Below, one piece after another: positions 15,606-22,903 of a DNA stretch of 56,577 nucleotides. Origin of the DNA: Pseudomonas pudica (GTDB taxonomy: Bacteria > Pseudomonadota > Gammaproteobacteria > Pseudomonadales > Pseudomonadaceae). How positions within the stretch are numbered: position 1 is the first letter of the stretch; the number at the start of each line of letters is the position of its first letter. Where the stretch lies: positions 1 to 56,577 of the forward strand of contig NZ_JADLJS010000037.1 of assembly GCF_015680405.1 (NCBI RefSeq), written 5' to 3'. Position numbers and translations under genes: made by a program. The notes beneath the pieces were generated by a model that ran no database searches, was not told the DNA's origin, and worked only from the letters and a program-made list of their open reading frames with translations.

Positions 15606-16526
15606 TCAGACCCCTTGCGGAATCTCTTCCCCACCCAGCGCCTCGAACAGCACCGGCAGGAATTCGGCAAAGGTCATCATCATGAGCTGGAAGCTGGCAT
15701 CGAACTGCTGGGCAGCCTCATCGCCACCATCCTGCTCGGCCTGCTCCTGCAGCAGCTCTTCGAACTTCAGGCGCTTGATCACCATCTTGTCATCCAGAAT
15801 GAACGACAGCTTGTCCTGCCAGGCCAGGGCCAGCTGGGTAACCACCTTGCCGGTGCTCAAGTGCAGCTGGATTTCCTCGCCGGTCAGGTCCTGGCGCTTG
15901 CAGCGCACGATACCGCCATCTTCGGCGGTGTCGCGCAGTTCGCATTCGTCCAGCACATAGAAGCCTTCGGCAGCTTCCTGCGACTTGACCCACTCGGTCA
16001 TGGTGGCAACCGGTGCGATTTTCACGGTGGCCGGGCGCACCGGCAGCGAGCCCATCACTTCACGCAGGGTCGACAACAGGTCTTCGGCACGCTTGGCGCT
16101 GGCCGAGTTGACCAGAATCACGCCCAGGCGCGGGGCAATGGCGGCGAAGATCATCGAGCGGCGGATGAACGCGCGCGGCAGGAAGGCCTGGATGATCTCG
16201 TCCTTGATCTGGTCGCGTTCCTTTTTATAGACCTTGCGCATCTGCTCGGTCTCGATCTCTTCCACCTTTTCCTTCACCGCGTCGTTGACCACGCTGCTGG
16301 GCAGGATGCGTTCTTCCTTGCGCGCGGCAATCAGCAGGTACTCGCCGCTGACATGCACCAGGGGAGCGTCTTCGCCCTTGCCGAATGGCGCGACGAAACC
16401 ATAGGTGGTCAGCTCCTGGCTGGCGCAGGGGCGGGCCGGCTTGCTGGCCAGGGCCGCTTCCAGCGCTTCAGGCTCGAACGGGACTTCCTGGGTCAGGCGG
16501 TAGGTCAGCAGGTTCTTGAACCACAT
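15606..16526 (-). CDS. rdgC: Recombination-associated protein RdgC
   Basis: A 306-residue protein, the usual RdgC length, starting MWFKNLLTYRLT as the family does. RdgC forms a ring-shaped dimer around duplex DNA and restrains RecA-promoted strand exchange. Supporting segments are ELTTYGFVAPFG, HVSGEYLLIAARKEERILP and VVTQLALAWQDKLSFILDD. It is monocistronic, with the tRNA cluster upstream on the other strand. Confidence 0.96.
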   Translation of the reverse strand: MWFKNLLTYRLTQEVPFEPEALEAALASKPARPCASQELTTYGFVAPFGKGEDAPLVHVSGEYLLIAARKEERILPSSVVNDAVKEKVEEIETEQMRKVYKKERDQIKDEIIQAFLPRAFIRRSMIFAAIAPRLGVILVNSASAKRAEDLLSTLREVMGSLPVRPATVKIAPVATMTEWVKSQEAAEGFYVLDECELRDTAEDGGIVRCKRQDLTGEEIQLHLSTGKVVTQLALAWQDKLSFILDDKMVIKRLKFEELLQEQAEQDGGDEAAQQFDASFQLMMMTFAEFLPVLFEALGGEEIPQGV

Positions 16527-16694
16527 GAGGGGCAATCTCTCCTTAATGCATAAGGCGGGCATTATTCTCCGAGCGGTGCTCTCAGGCCAACCCTGTCGGA
16601 GTGCCAGTAGCTGTGGCTGGATGTAAAGATGCACGTGGCAACGCTAGGTCTTTGAAAGACCTGAGGTTTTTTTTGAAAAAAGTTTAAAAAGTGC

Positions 16695-16723
16695 TTGCCA
16701 GGGTACGGGGCCGTCCGTAGAAT
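16695..16723 (+). promoter_or_regulatory. Sigma-70 promoter of the first tRNA-Val/Asp unit
   Basis: TTGCCA (16695-16700) and TAGAAT (16718-16723) are 17 bp apart. A/T runs just upstream could act as an UP element, and a GC-rich GCGCGCC segment follows the -10 box, as expected for a stable-RNA promoter. Confidence 0.8.
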
Positions 16724-16743
16724 GCGCGCCACACCGAGACGAA

Positions 16744-16819
16744 GGGTGATTAGCTCAGCCGGGAGAGCATCTGCCTTACAAGCAGAGGGTCGGCGGTTCG
16801 ATCCCGTCATCACCCACCA
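16744..16819 (+). tRNA. tRNA-Val (anticodon UAC), copy 1
   Basis: 76 bases including encoded CCA. Acceptor stem GGGTGAT/ATCACCC, anticodon loop CTTACAA with TAC, and GGTTCGATCC T-arm. Identical to copy 2. Confidence 0.97.
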
Positions 16820-16832
16820 CTCGATGTTTAGC

Positions 16833-16909
16833 GCAGCGGTAGTTCAGTCGGTTAGAATACCGGCCTGTCACGCCGGGGGTCGCGGGTTCGAGTCCCGTCC
16901 GCTGCGCCA
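16833..16909 (+). tRNA. tRNA-Asp (anticodon GUC), copy 1
   Basis: 77 bases including encoded CCA. Acceptor stem GCAGCGG/CCGCTGC, anticodon loop CTGTCAC with GTC, and GGTTCGAGTCC T-arm. It lies 13 bases after tRNA-Val in the same transcript. Confidence 0.97.
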
Positions 16910-16952
16910 TATTCCACTTCCAGGGCCTACTGAACACCCGGAAGTAACAGAG

Positions 16953-16978
16953 AAAGCGACCTCAGGGTCGCTTTTTTT
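16953..16978 (+). terminator. Intrinsic terminator of tRNA unit 1
   Basis: AAGCGACC-TCA-GGGTCGCTT hairpin followed by seven T residues. Confidence 0.92.
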
Positions 16979-17029
16979 GTGCCTGTGATTTGGTGTTTTC
17001 GAGAAATTTGCAAAAAGTTTGATAAGTGC

Positions 17030-17058
17030 TTGCCAGAGCGGAAAGTCGCCCGTAGAAT
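17030..17058 (+). promoter_or_regulatory. Sigma-70 promoter of the second tRNA-Val/Asp unit
   Basis: TTGCCA (17030-17035) and TAGAAT (17053-17058) with a 17-bp spacer. The boxes are identical to those of unit 1 but the spacer sequence differs. Confidence 0.8.
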
Positions 17059-17079
17059 GCGCGCCACACCGAGAGACAT

Positions 17080-17155
17080 GGGTGATTAGCTCAGCCGGGA
17101 GAGCATCTGCCTTACAAGCAGAGGGTCGGCGGTTCGATCCCGTCATCACCCACCA
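17080..17155 (+). tRNA. tRNA-Val (anticodon UAC), copy 2
   Basis: Identical to the copy at 16744-16819. Confidence 0.97.
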
Positions 17156-17168
17156 CTCGATGTTTAGC

Positions 17169-17245
17169 GCAGCGGTAGTTCAGTCGGTTAGAATACCGGC
17201 CTGTCACGCCGGGGGTCGCGGGTTCGAGTCCCGTCCGCTGCGCCA
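17169..17245 (+). tRNA. tRNA-Asp (anticodon GUC), copy 2
   Basis: Identical to the copy at 16833-16909, with the same 13-base spacer from tRNA-Val. Confidence 0.97.
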
Positions 17246-17288
17246 TATTCCACTTCCAGGGCCTACTGAACACCCGGAAGTAACAGAG

Positions 17289-17314
17289 AAAGCGACCTTA
17301 GGGTCGCTTTTTTT
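17289..17314 (+). terminator. Intrinsic terminator of tRNA unit 2
   Basis: AAGCGACC-TTA-GGGTCGCTT hairpin with a T-tract. It differs from unit 1 by one base in the loop. Confidence 0.92.
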
Positions 17315-17355
17315 GTTTCTGCATTGAGCAAAAAACCAACAGGCGCTGCCTGGCC

Positions 17356-17443
17356 CCTGTGGGAGCGGGTTTACCCACGAAGAATGCGACACGGTGCATG
17401 GCACCGGCTTTGCCGGTGTTCGCGGGTGAACCCGCTCCCACAG
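17356..17443. repeat. REP pair (inverted)
   Basis: GGGAGCGGGTTTACCCACGA and its inverted partner flank a GGCACCGGCTTTGCCGGTG hairpin. The first copy is slightly degenerate. Confidence 0.85.
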
Positions 17444-17459
17444 AGGATCTGTAGCAATT

Positions 17460-18236
17460 TCAGCGGCGACGCTCTTCTTCCCGTAAGGTCAGCACCTCGA
17501 CCCCATCCTCGGTCACCGCCACGGTATGCTCCCACTGCGCCGACAAGCTGTGGTCGCGGGTAATCACCGTCCAGCCATCCTTCAGCGTGCGCGTCCCGCG
17601 TCCGCCCTGGTTGATCATCGGTTCGATGGTAAACACCATCCCCGGCTCCAACTTCAGGCCCATCCCGCGCTGGCCAATGTGCAGCACCTCGGGCCCTTCA
17701 TGCATCTGCTGGCCAATGCCATGCCCGCAATACTCACGCACGACGCTGTAGCCCGCCGCTTCGGCATGGGTCTGGATGGCATGGCCGATATCACCCAGCG
17801 TAGCCCCGGGGCGTACCTGTTCGATGCCTTTCCATAGCGCGCCATAGGTGGTGTCGATCAGGCGCTGCGCCTCATCGCTGATCGGCCCGATGCTGTACAT
17901 CTTCGACGAGTCGGCGATATAGCCGCCTTGTTCCAGGGTGATGTCGACGTTGATGATCGAGCCTTCTTTCAGCACTTCACCGACCTTGGGCATTCCATGG
18001 CACACCACATGGTCCACCGAGGTGTTGAGCGAATAGGGGAAGCCATACTGGCCCTTGCTCGCCGGGCGAGCCTTGAGCGTGCCGACGATGAACGCCTCGG
18101 CGCGGTCGTTGATCTGCATGGTAGTCACGCCGGGGCGGATGAAGCTGTCGAGGTCGGCGAACACCTGGGCAAGCAGCTGGCCGGCGCGGCGCATCAGGTC
18201 GAGTTGGGTGGGGGTCTTGATAATCACCTGGGACAT
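17460..18236 (-). CDS. map: Methionine aminopeptidase, type I
   Basis: A 258-residue cytosolic metalloprotease that removes N-terminal Met from new proteins. The pita-bread fold residues are present: His in VVCHGMPKVG, Asp in NVDITLEQGG, Asp in IADSSKMYSIG, His in EYCGHGIGQQMHEGP, and Glu in VFTIEPMINQG. It is short and lacks the zinc-finger extension, so type Ia. The dimetal ligands are complete, implying activity. Pseudomonads usually carry another map near rpsB, so this may be a second copy. The start at MSQVIIK lacks a strong Shine-Dalgarno. Confidence 0.93.
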   Translation of the reverse strand: MSQVIIKTPTQLDLMRRAGQLLAQVFADLDSFIRPGVTTMQINDRAEAFIVGTLKARPASKGQYGFPYSLNTSVDHVVCHGMPKVGEVLKEGSIINVDITLEQGGYIADSSKMYSIGPISDEAQRLIDTTYGALWKGIEQVRPGATLGDIGHAIQTHAEAAGYSVVREYCGHGIGQQMHEGPEVLHIGQRGMGLKLEPGMVFTIEPMINQGGRGTRTLKDGWTVITRDHSLSAQWEHTVAVTEDGVEVLTLREEERRR

Positions 18237-18317
18237 GGGCGGAGGGCAGTGGCTCGTGCTGGAATGTGCCCCAGCATAGCGCCATGGGGTGTGGGGTTGC
18301 CATTGCATGGTGCATAG

Positions 18318-18425
18318 CCTGTACCGGCCTCTTCGCGGGCACGCCCGCTCCCATAGGTGCAGCACCGCTCTCAGGCCTTGTGATATCCCTGTGGGAGCGG
18401 GCATGCCCGCGAAAGGGGCGCACAG
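18318..18425. repeat. REP pair (inverted)
   Basis: Inverted pair of the GCGGGCACGCCCGCTCCCA subtype, just upstream of the nas promoter. Confidence 0.9.
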
Positions 18426-18426
18426 C

Positions 18427-18442
18427 TGGCCCATAAATTGCT
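18427..18442 (+). promoter_or_regulatory. Sigma-54 promoter of nasA
   Basis: TGGCCCATAAATTGCT matches the -24/-12 consensus TGGCACG-N4-TTGCW, with GG and GC ten bases apart. It predicts NtrC-type nitrogen control, with transcription starting a few bases before the leader hairpin. Confidence 0.75.
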
Positions 18443-18458
18443 GTTTCACCTCCATCCA

Positions 18459-18549
18459 GGGCTATCAACGTCGACAGCCCGCAAAACTTCACGACAAAGG
18501 CGCCGTGTTGCCCCGCTTGCCTAGCAAGCAGGGCAGCCGGCGCCTTTTT
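18459..18549 (+). promoter_or_regulatory. nasA leader: A1/G4 hexaloop hairpin and intrinsic terminator (NasT/ANTAR type)
   Basis: GGGCT-A-TC-AACGTC-GA-C-AGCCC (18459-18480) forms a hairpin with a six-base loop having A first and G fourth, the RNA target feature of ANTAR antiterminators. It is followed by a long hairpin closed by AGGCGCCG/CGGCGCCT (18498-18545) with a T-tract to 18549, an intrinsic terminator placed before the nasA start. The second ANTAR hairpin expected between them is less clear. Such leaders are read through when NasT is free of NasS, in nitrate or nitrite. Confidence 0.7.
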
Positions 18550-18572
18550 GCGTTCCCTACAGGAGCCCGCCC

Positions 18573-21500
18573 ATGGCCAACAGCGAAGTGCGCAGCGTCT
18601 GCCCCTACTGCGGCGTCGGTTGCGGCATTGTCATGAGCGTTGCCGATGGCAAGGTTGGCAAGATCAGCGGCGACAAGCAGCACCCCAGCAATTTCGGCCG
18701 CCTGTGCACCAAAGGCCTCACCGCACACCTGCCGCTGACCGCCGCCGGGCGCATGAATGATGCCTATGTGCGCCAGCAGCGCAGCCAGCAGCCAGCGCGT
18801 ACCGGCATCGACCAGGCCATCGCCGCCGCCGCTGCGCGCTTGCGCGGCATCATCGATCAGCACGGCCCCGACGCCGTGGCGCTCTACGTGTCCGGGCAGA
18901 TGTCGCTGGAGGCCCAGTACCTGGCCAACAAGCTGGCCAAGGGCTTTATCCGCACCCGCCACATCGAGTCCAACTCGCGCCTGTGCATGGCCAGTGCCGG
19001 CAGCGGCTACAAGCTGTCGCTCGGTGCCGATGGCCCGCCCGGCAGCTACCAGGACTTCGAGCACGCCGACGTATTCCTGGTGATTGGCGCCAACATGGCC
19101 GACTGTCACCCGATCCTGTTCCTGCGCCTGCTCGACCGGGTCAAGGCGGGGGCCAAGCTGATCGTCGTCGACCCGCGGCGCAGCGCCACCGCCGACAAGG
19201 CCGACCTGTTTCTGCAGGTGCGCCCCGGTAGCGACATGGCCTTGCTCAACGGCCTGCTGCACCTGCTGCTGCGTAACGGCCACACCGACCCCGACTTCAT
19301 CGCCCGCCACACCGAAGGCTGGGACGACCTGCCGGCCTTTCTCGATGACTACACCCCTGACCGGGTGGCCGCAATAACCGGGCTGGCCGAGGCCGACATC
19401 ATCAGGGCAGCCGAATGGATCGGCAGCGCCAGCAACTGGATGAGCTGCTGGACCATGGGCCTGAACCAGAGCATCCACGGCACCTGGCACACCAATGCGA
19501 TCTGCAACCTGCACCTGGCCACTGGCGCCATCTGCCGCCCCGGCAGCGGGCCGTTTTCGCTGACCGGCCAACCCAATGCCATGGGGGGCCGCGAGATGGG
19601 CTACATGGGCCCTGGCCTGCCTGGCCAGCGCTCGGCGCTGGTGGCGCAAGACCGCGCCTTCGTCGAGCAGCAGTGGCAACTGCCTCCGGGCAGCCTGCGC
19701 AGCGAAGGCGGCGATGGCACGGTGGCGCTGTTCGAGCAGATGAAAAGCGGTGCGGTAAAGGCCTGCTGGGTCATCTGCAGCAACCCGGTGGCCAGTGTCG
19801 CCAACCGGCAGCAGGTGATCGACGGCCTGCGTCAGGCCGAACTGGTGATTACCCAGGATGCCTTCCTCGACACCGAGACCAACCGCTACGCCGACATCCT
19901 GCTACCGGCTGCGCTGTGGGCCGAAGGCGAGGGCGTGATGATCAACAGCGAGCGCAACCTCACTCTCATGCCGCGCGCCGTCGAGCCGCCCGGGCAGAGC
20001 CTGCCAGACTGGCAGATCATCGCCCGGGTCGCCTGTGCCATGGGCTACGCCGACGCCTTCGACTACCCCGATGCGGAAGCTGTGTACGAGGAGATTCGCC
20101 GCTTTCACAACCCAACCACCGGCTACGACCTACGTGGCATCGGCTATGCCGAACTGCGCGAGCAGCCGCGCCAGTGGCCCTGCGCCCCGGGCCGTGACAA
20201 CCCGCGCAGCCCGCTGCGCTATCGCAACGACGGCAGCAGCCAGACGCTGTTGCACCATGCCCAGGGCGAGTGCCCGGTGTTGGCCTTCCCGACCGCCAGC
20301 GGCAAGGCCCGCTTCTTGGCCCGGCCCTGGTTGCCAGCAGCGGAACTGCCGGATGCCGATTACCCCATGGTGCTGAATACAGGCCGCGTGCAGCACCAGT
20401 GGCACACCCTGACCAAGACCGGCAAGGTACCGGCGCTGAACAAGCTGGAGCCCGGCCCCTTCGTGGAAATCCACCGCGAAGATGCTGCCCGGCTAGGCAT
20501 CGCCGAAAAGGACCAGGTGGCCATTCGCTCGCGCCGCGGGCAGGCCGTGCTACCCGCGCGGATCAGCGACCGGGTCATGCCTGGCAACTGCTTTGCCCCG
20601 TTCCACTGGAACGACCTGGTCGGCGAGCAACTGGCGATCAACGCCGTGACCTGCGATGCGGTCGACCCGCTGTCGTTGCAGCCGGCGTTCAAGCATTGTG
20701 CCGTGACCCTGGAGCGGGTTGCCGGTGAGCGCATCGAAGCCCTTGATCTGAACACTGCCAATCCGGAGCCTGCCCGCATGCCGACCGCCACCCTGTCCCG
20801 TCTGCTTGGCCTGGACACCCTGCCAGCCCCGGTGCTGGCCGAGGAAGAGCGCCATTATCTGCAAGGCTTCCTGCTAGGCCTGGACCAGGCGCGCGCCGAG
20901 GGCGTGCCCTGCCTGCCGGCCAGTGCGCCGCTGGCCGCCAACCGCCGGCTGTTCATCGATGGCTTGCTGGCCGGGCTGTTCGCCCAGCCGGCGGTGCTGC
21001 CCGATGCAGCGTTGATAGCACCACGGCACCAGGTGCTGTGGGCTTCGCAAACCGGCAACGGCGAGCTGTTGGCCGAACGCTGTGCCGAGCGCCTGCGCGG
21101 TGCCGGCCTCGACGTGCAGCTCAGTTGCATGGAAGCGGTCAGCCCGCGCCAACTGCAGGGCGCCGCCAGCGTGGTGCTGATCGCCAGCACCTTTGGCGAT
21201 GGCGACGCGCCCGACAGCGCAGCGGCGTTCTGGCAAGCCTTGCAGGGCGAGGAGGGCGCCCACTGCGCCGAACTGCCTTTTGCCGTGCTGGCCCTGGGCG
21301 ACTCCAGTTACGACCAGTTCTGCGGCTTTGGCCGCAAGCTCGACCAACGCCTGGCCGAGCTGGGCGGGCGGCGCCTGCTGCAGCGGGTGGACTGCGAGCC
21401 GGACTTCGACGACGCCTTCGCCGCCTGGCTGGATGCGCTGCTGCCTACGCTAGGCAGCGCTGCTGCACTGCAAGCGGTCACCGAGCCTGCGCCCGTGGCG

Positions 21501-22598
21501 ACCTATGGCAAGCAGCAACCCTGGGCTGCCACCTTGCTGGAAAACCGCCTGCTCAACGGCCCGGGTGCCAGCAAGGAAACCCGTCAACTGGTGTTCGACC
21601 TGAGCGGCAGCGGTTTTACCTATGCCGCCGGTGATGCCTTGGGCGTGTGGCCGCGCAACTGTCCGGCCCTGGTCGACGAACTGCTGGTGTTGATGCAGCT
21701 CGATGGCCAGACCATGGTTCAGCTGAAAGGCCAACCCGCCATGCCGCTGACCGAAGCCCTGCAAGCGCACCTGGAGATTGCCAGGGTCACCACGCAGCAG
21801 CTGCTGGCCTTCGCCGGCAATGCCCCGGACCTGCAGCGCCTGCTGCAGCCCGAGTGCAAGGCCGAGCTGCAGGACTGGTTGTGGGGGCGGCAACTGGTCG
21901 ATGTGCTGCGCGCCTTCCCCCAAAAGCTGCCGCTGGCCAGCTGGCTGGAGCTGCTCAAACCGTTGCAGCCGCGCCTGTATTCGATCAGCTCCAGCCCGCT
22001 GGCACACCCGCAGCAGGTGCACCTGACCGTTTCCACGGTGCGCTATGGAGCGCGAAAAGGGGTGTGTTCAAGCTTCCTTGCCGACCGTGCGCAGGCGCTG
22101 AAAGTGGCCATTTTCCCGCAAGTGTCGAAGCACTTTCGCCTGCCCGAGGATGACAGCGTGCCGGTGATCATGGTTGGCCCCGGCACCGGCATTGCGCCGT
22201 TCAGGGCCTTTCTCGAAGAGCGAGAGGCACGTGGGGCGAAAGGGGCCAACTGGCTGTTCTTCGGCGAGCAGTACGCGGCCACCGATTTCTATTACCAGGA
22301 GCAGCTGCAGGCCTGGCAGGCTGCAGGGCACCTGCGTCTGGACACGGCGTTTTCACGCGACCAGGCCGAGAAGGTCTATGTGCAGCAGCGCATGCTCGAA
22401 CAGGGCGCGCAGTTGTGGCAGTGGCTGGAGGCGGGGGCGTACTTCTACGTGTGTGGCGATGCGCAGCGCATGGCCAAGGATGTGGATGCGGCGTTGCGGG
22501 CGATCGTCGCCGAGCATGGCGGCATGGATGCAGGGGCTGCTGCGGCTTATGTCGAAGCGCTGGGCAGGGCCAAGCGGTATCGGCGGGATGTGTATTGA
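18573..22598 (+). CDS. nasA: Assimilatory nitrate reductase fused to a sulfite-reductase-type flavoprotein
   Basis: A 1341-residue cytosolic fusion. N-terminal [4Fe-4S] ligands Cys10, Cys13, Cys17 and Cys45 introduce a molybdopterin-guanine-dinucleotide nitrate reductase (to about residue 740). A flavodoxin domain begins near 817 (WASQTGNGELLAERC), and a CysJ/P450-reductase-like FAD/NADPH module follows, with RLYSISSSP near 1134 and GPGTGIAPFRAF near 1200. The chain could therefore pass electrons from NAD(P)H via FAD and FMN to the Mo centre and make nitrite without a separate electron-transfer subunit. No Tat signal. nirBD lies downstream with its own promoter and leader. AGGAG sits seven bases before the start. 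Confidence 0.94.
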   Translation: MANSEVRSVCPYCGVGCGIVMSVADGKVGKISGDKQHPSNFGRLCTKGLTAHLPLTAAGRMNDAYVRQQRSQQPARTGIDQAIAAAAARLRGIIDQHGPDAVALYVSGQMSLEAQYLANKLAKGFIRTRHIESNSRLCMASAGSGYKLSLGADGPPGSYQDFEHADVFLVIGANMADCHPILFLRLLDRVKAGAKLIVVDPRRSATADKADLFLQVRPGSDMALLNGLLHLLLRNGHTDPDFIARHTEGWDDLPAFLDDYTPDRVAAITGLAEADIIRAAEWIGSASNWMSCWTMGLNQSIHGTWHTNAICNLHLATGAICRPGSGPFSLTGQPNAMGGREMGYMGPGLPGQRSALVAQDRAFVEQQWQLPPGSLRSEGGDGTVALFEQMKSGAVKACWVICSNPVASVANRQQVIDGLRQAELVITQDAFLDTETNRYADILLPAALWAEGEGVMINSERNLTLMPRAVEPPGQSLPDWQIIARVACAMGYADAFDYPDAEAVYEEIRRFHNPTTGYDLRGIGYAELREQPRQWPCAPGRDNPRSPLRYRNDGSSQTLLHHAQGECPVLAFPTASGKARFLARPWLPAAELPDADYPMVLNTGRVQHQWHTLTKTGKVPALNKLEPGPFVEIHREDAARLGIAEKDQVAIRSRRGQAVLPARISDRVMPGNCFAPFHWNDLVGEQLAINAVTCDAVDPLSLQPAFKHCAVTLERVAGERIEALDLNTANPEPARMPTATLSRLLGLDTLPAPVLAEEERHYLQGFLLGLDQARAEGVPCLPASAPLAANRRLFIDGLLAGLFAQPAVLPDAALIAPRHQVLWASQTGNGELLAERCAERLRGAGLDVQLSCMEAVSPRQLQGAASVVLIASTFGDGDAPDSAAAFWQALQGEEGAHCAELPFAVLALGDSSYDQFCGFGRKLDQRLAELGGRRLLQRVDCEPDFDDAFAAWLDALLPTLGSAAALQAVTEPAPVATYGKQQPWAATLLENRLLNGPGASKETRQLVFDLSGSGFTYAAGDALGVWPRNCPALVDELLVLMQLDGQTMVQLKGQPAMPLTEALQAHLEIARVTTQQLLAFAGNAPDLQRLLQPECKAELQDWLWGRQLVDVLRAFPQKLPLASWLELLKPLQPRLYSISSSPLAHPQQVHLTVSTVRYGARKGVCSSFLADRAQALKVAIFPQVSKHFRLPEDDSVPVIMVGPGTGIAPFRAFLEEREARGAKGANWLFFGEQYAATDFYYQEQLQAWQAAGHLRLDTAFSRDQAEKVYVQQRMLEQGAQLWQWLEAGAYFYVCGDAQRMAKDVDAALRAIVAEHGGMDAGAAAAYVEALGRAKRYRRDVY

Positions 22599-22640
22599 TG
22601 TGCACCGGGATGGGGTGTTGTGCACTGTGAATGTGCATGA

Positions 22641-22751
22641 CCTGTGCCGGCCTCTTCGCGGGTGAACCCGCTCCCACAGGCACTGCACAGGTCTGAAAGA
22701 TGTTGAGATCCCCTGTGGGAGCGGGTTCACCCGCGAGGAGGCCGGCACAGG
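22641..22751. repeat. REP pair (inverted)
   Basis: Inverted pair of the GCGGGTGAACCCGCTCCCAC subtype between nasA and the nirB promoter. Confidence 0.9.
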
Positions 22752-22760
22752 CAACCCAGT

Positions 22761-22776
22761 TGGCACACTCCCTGCT
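22761..22776 (+). promoter_or_regulatory. Sigma-54 promoter of nirBD
   Basis: TGGCACACTCCCTGCT fits the -24/-12 consensus with the GG-N10-GC spacing. Confidence 0.78.
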
Positions 22777-22801
22777 TTATCCCAGTTACAACAAAGCCCA
22801 C

Positions 22802-22887
22802 TGATCAACGGCGATCAACCCGGGCCCCTTCCGTGATGAATACAGGCAAAGGCGCCTGGAGCTTCGGCTCCAGGCGCTTTTTTTTTT
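22802..22887 (+). promoter_or_regulatory. nirB leader: A1/G4 hexaloop hairpin and strong terminator (NasT/ANTAR type)
   Basis: TGATC-AACGGC-GATCA (22802-22817) is a perfect stem with a six-base loop, A first and G fourth, like the nasA leader loop AACGTC. It is followed by an 11-bp perfect terminator stem GCGCCTGGAGC/GCTCCAGGCGC with a TTCG loop (22852-22877) and ten T residues, ending 16 bases before the nirB start. A weak second hairpin (CCGTGATGAATACAGG) lies between. Confidence 0.78.
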
Positions 22888-22903
22888 GATCGAGGATCGG
22901 CTT

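Larger units (their letters stand above)
16679..17315 (+). repeat. Tandem duplication of a promoter-tRNA-Val-tRNA-Asp-terminator unit
   Basis: Two adjacent units offset by 335-336 bp each carry promoter boxes, tRNA-Val, tRNA-Asp, the trailing CATATTCCACTTCCAGGGCC segment and terminator. tRNAs and trailers are near-identical, while the promoter spacers have diverged. Confidence 0.93.
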
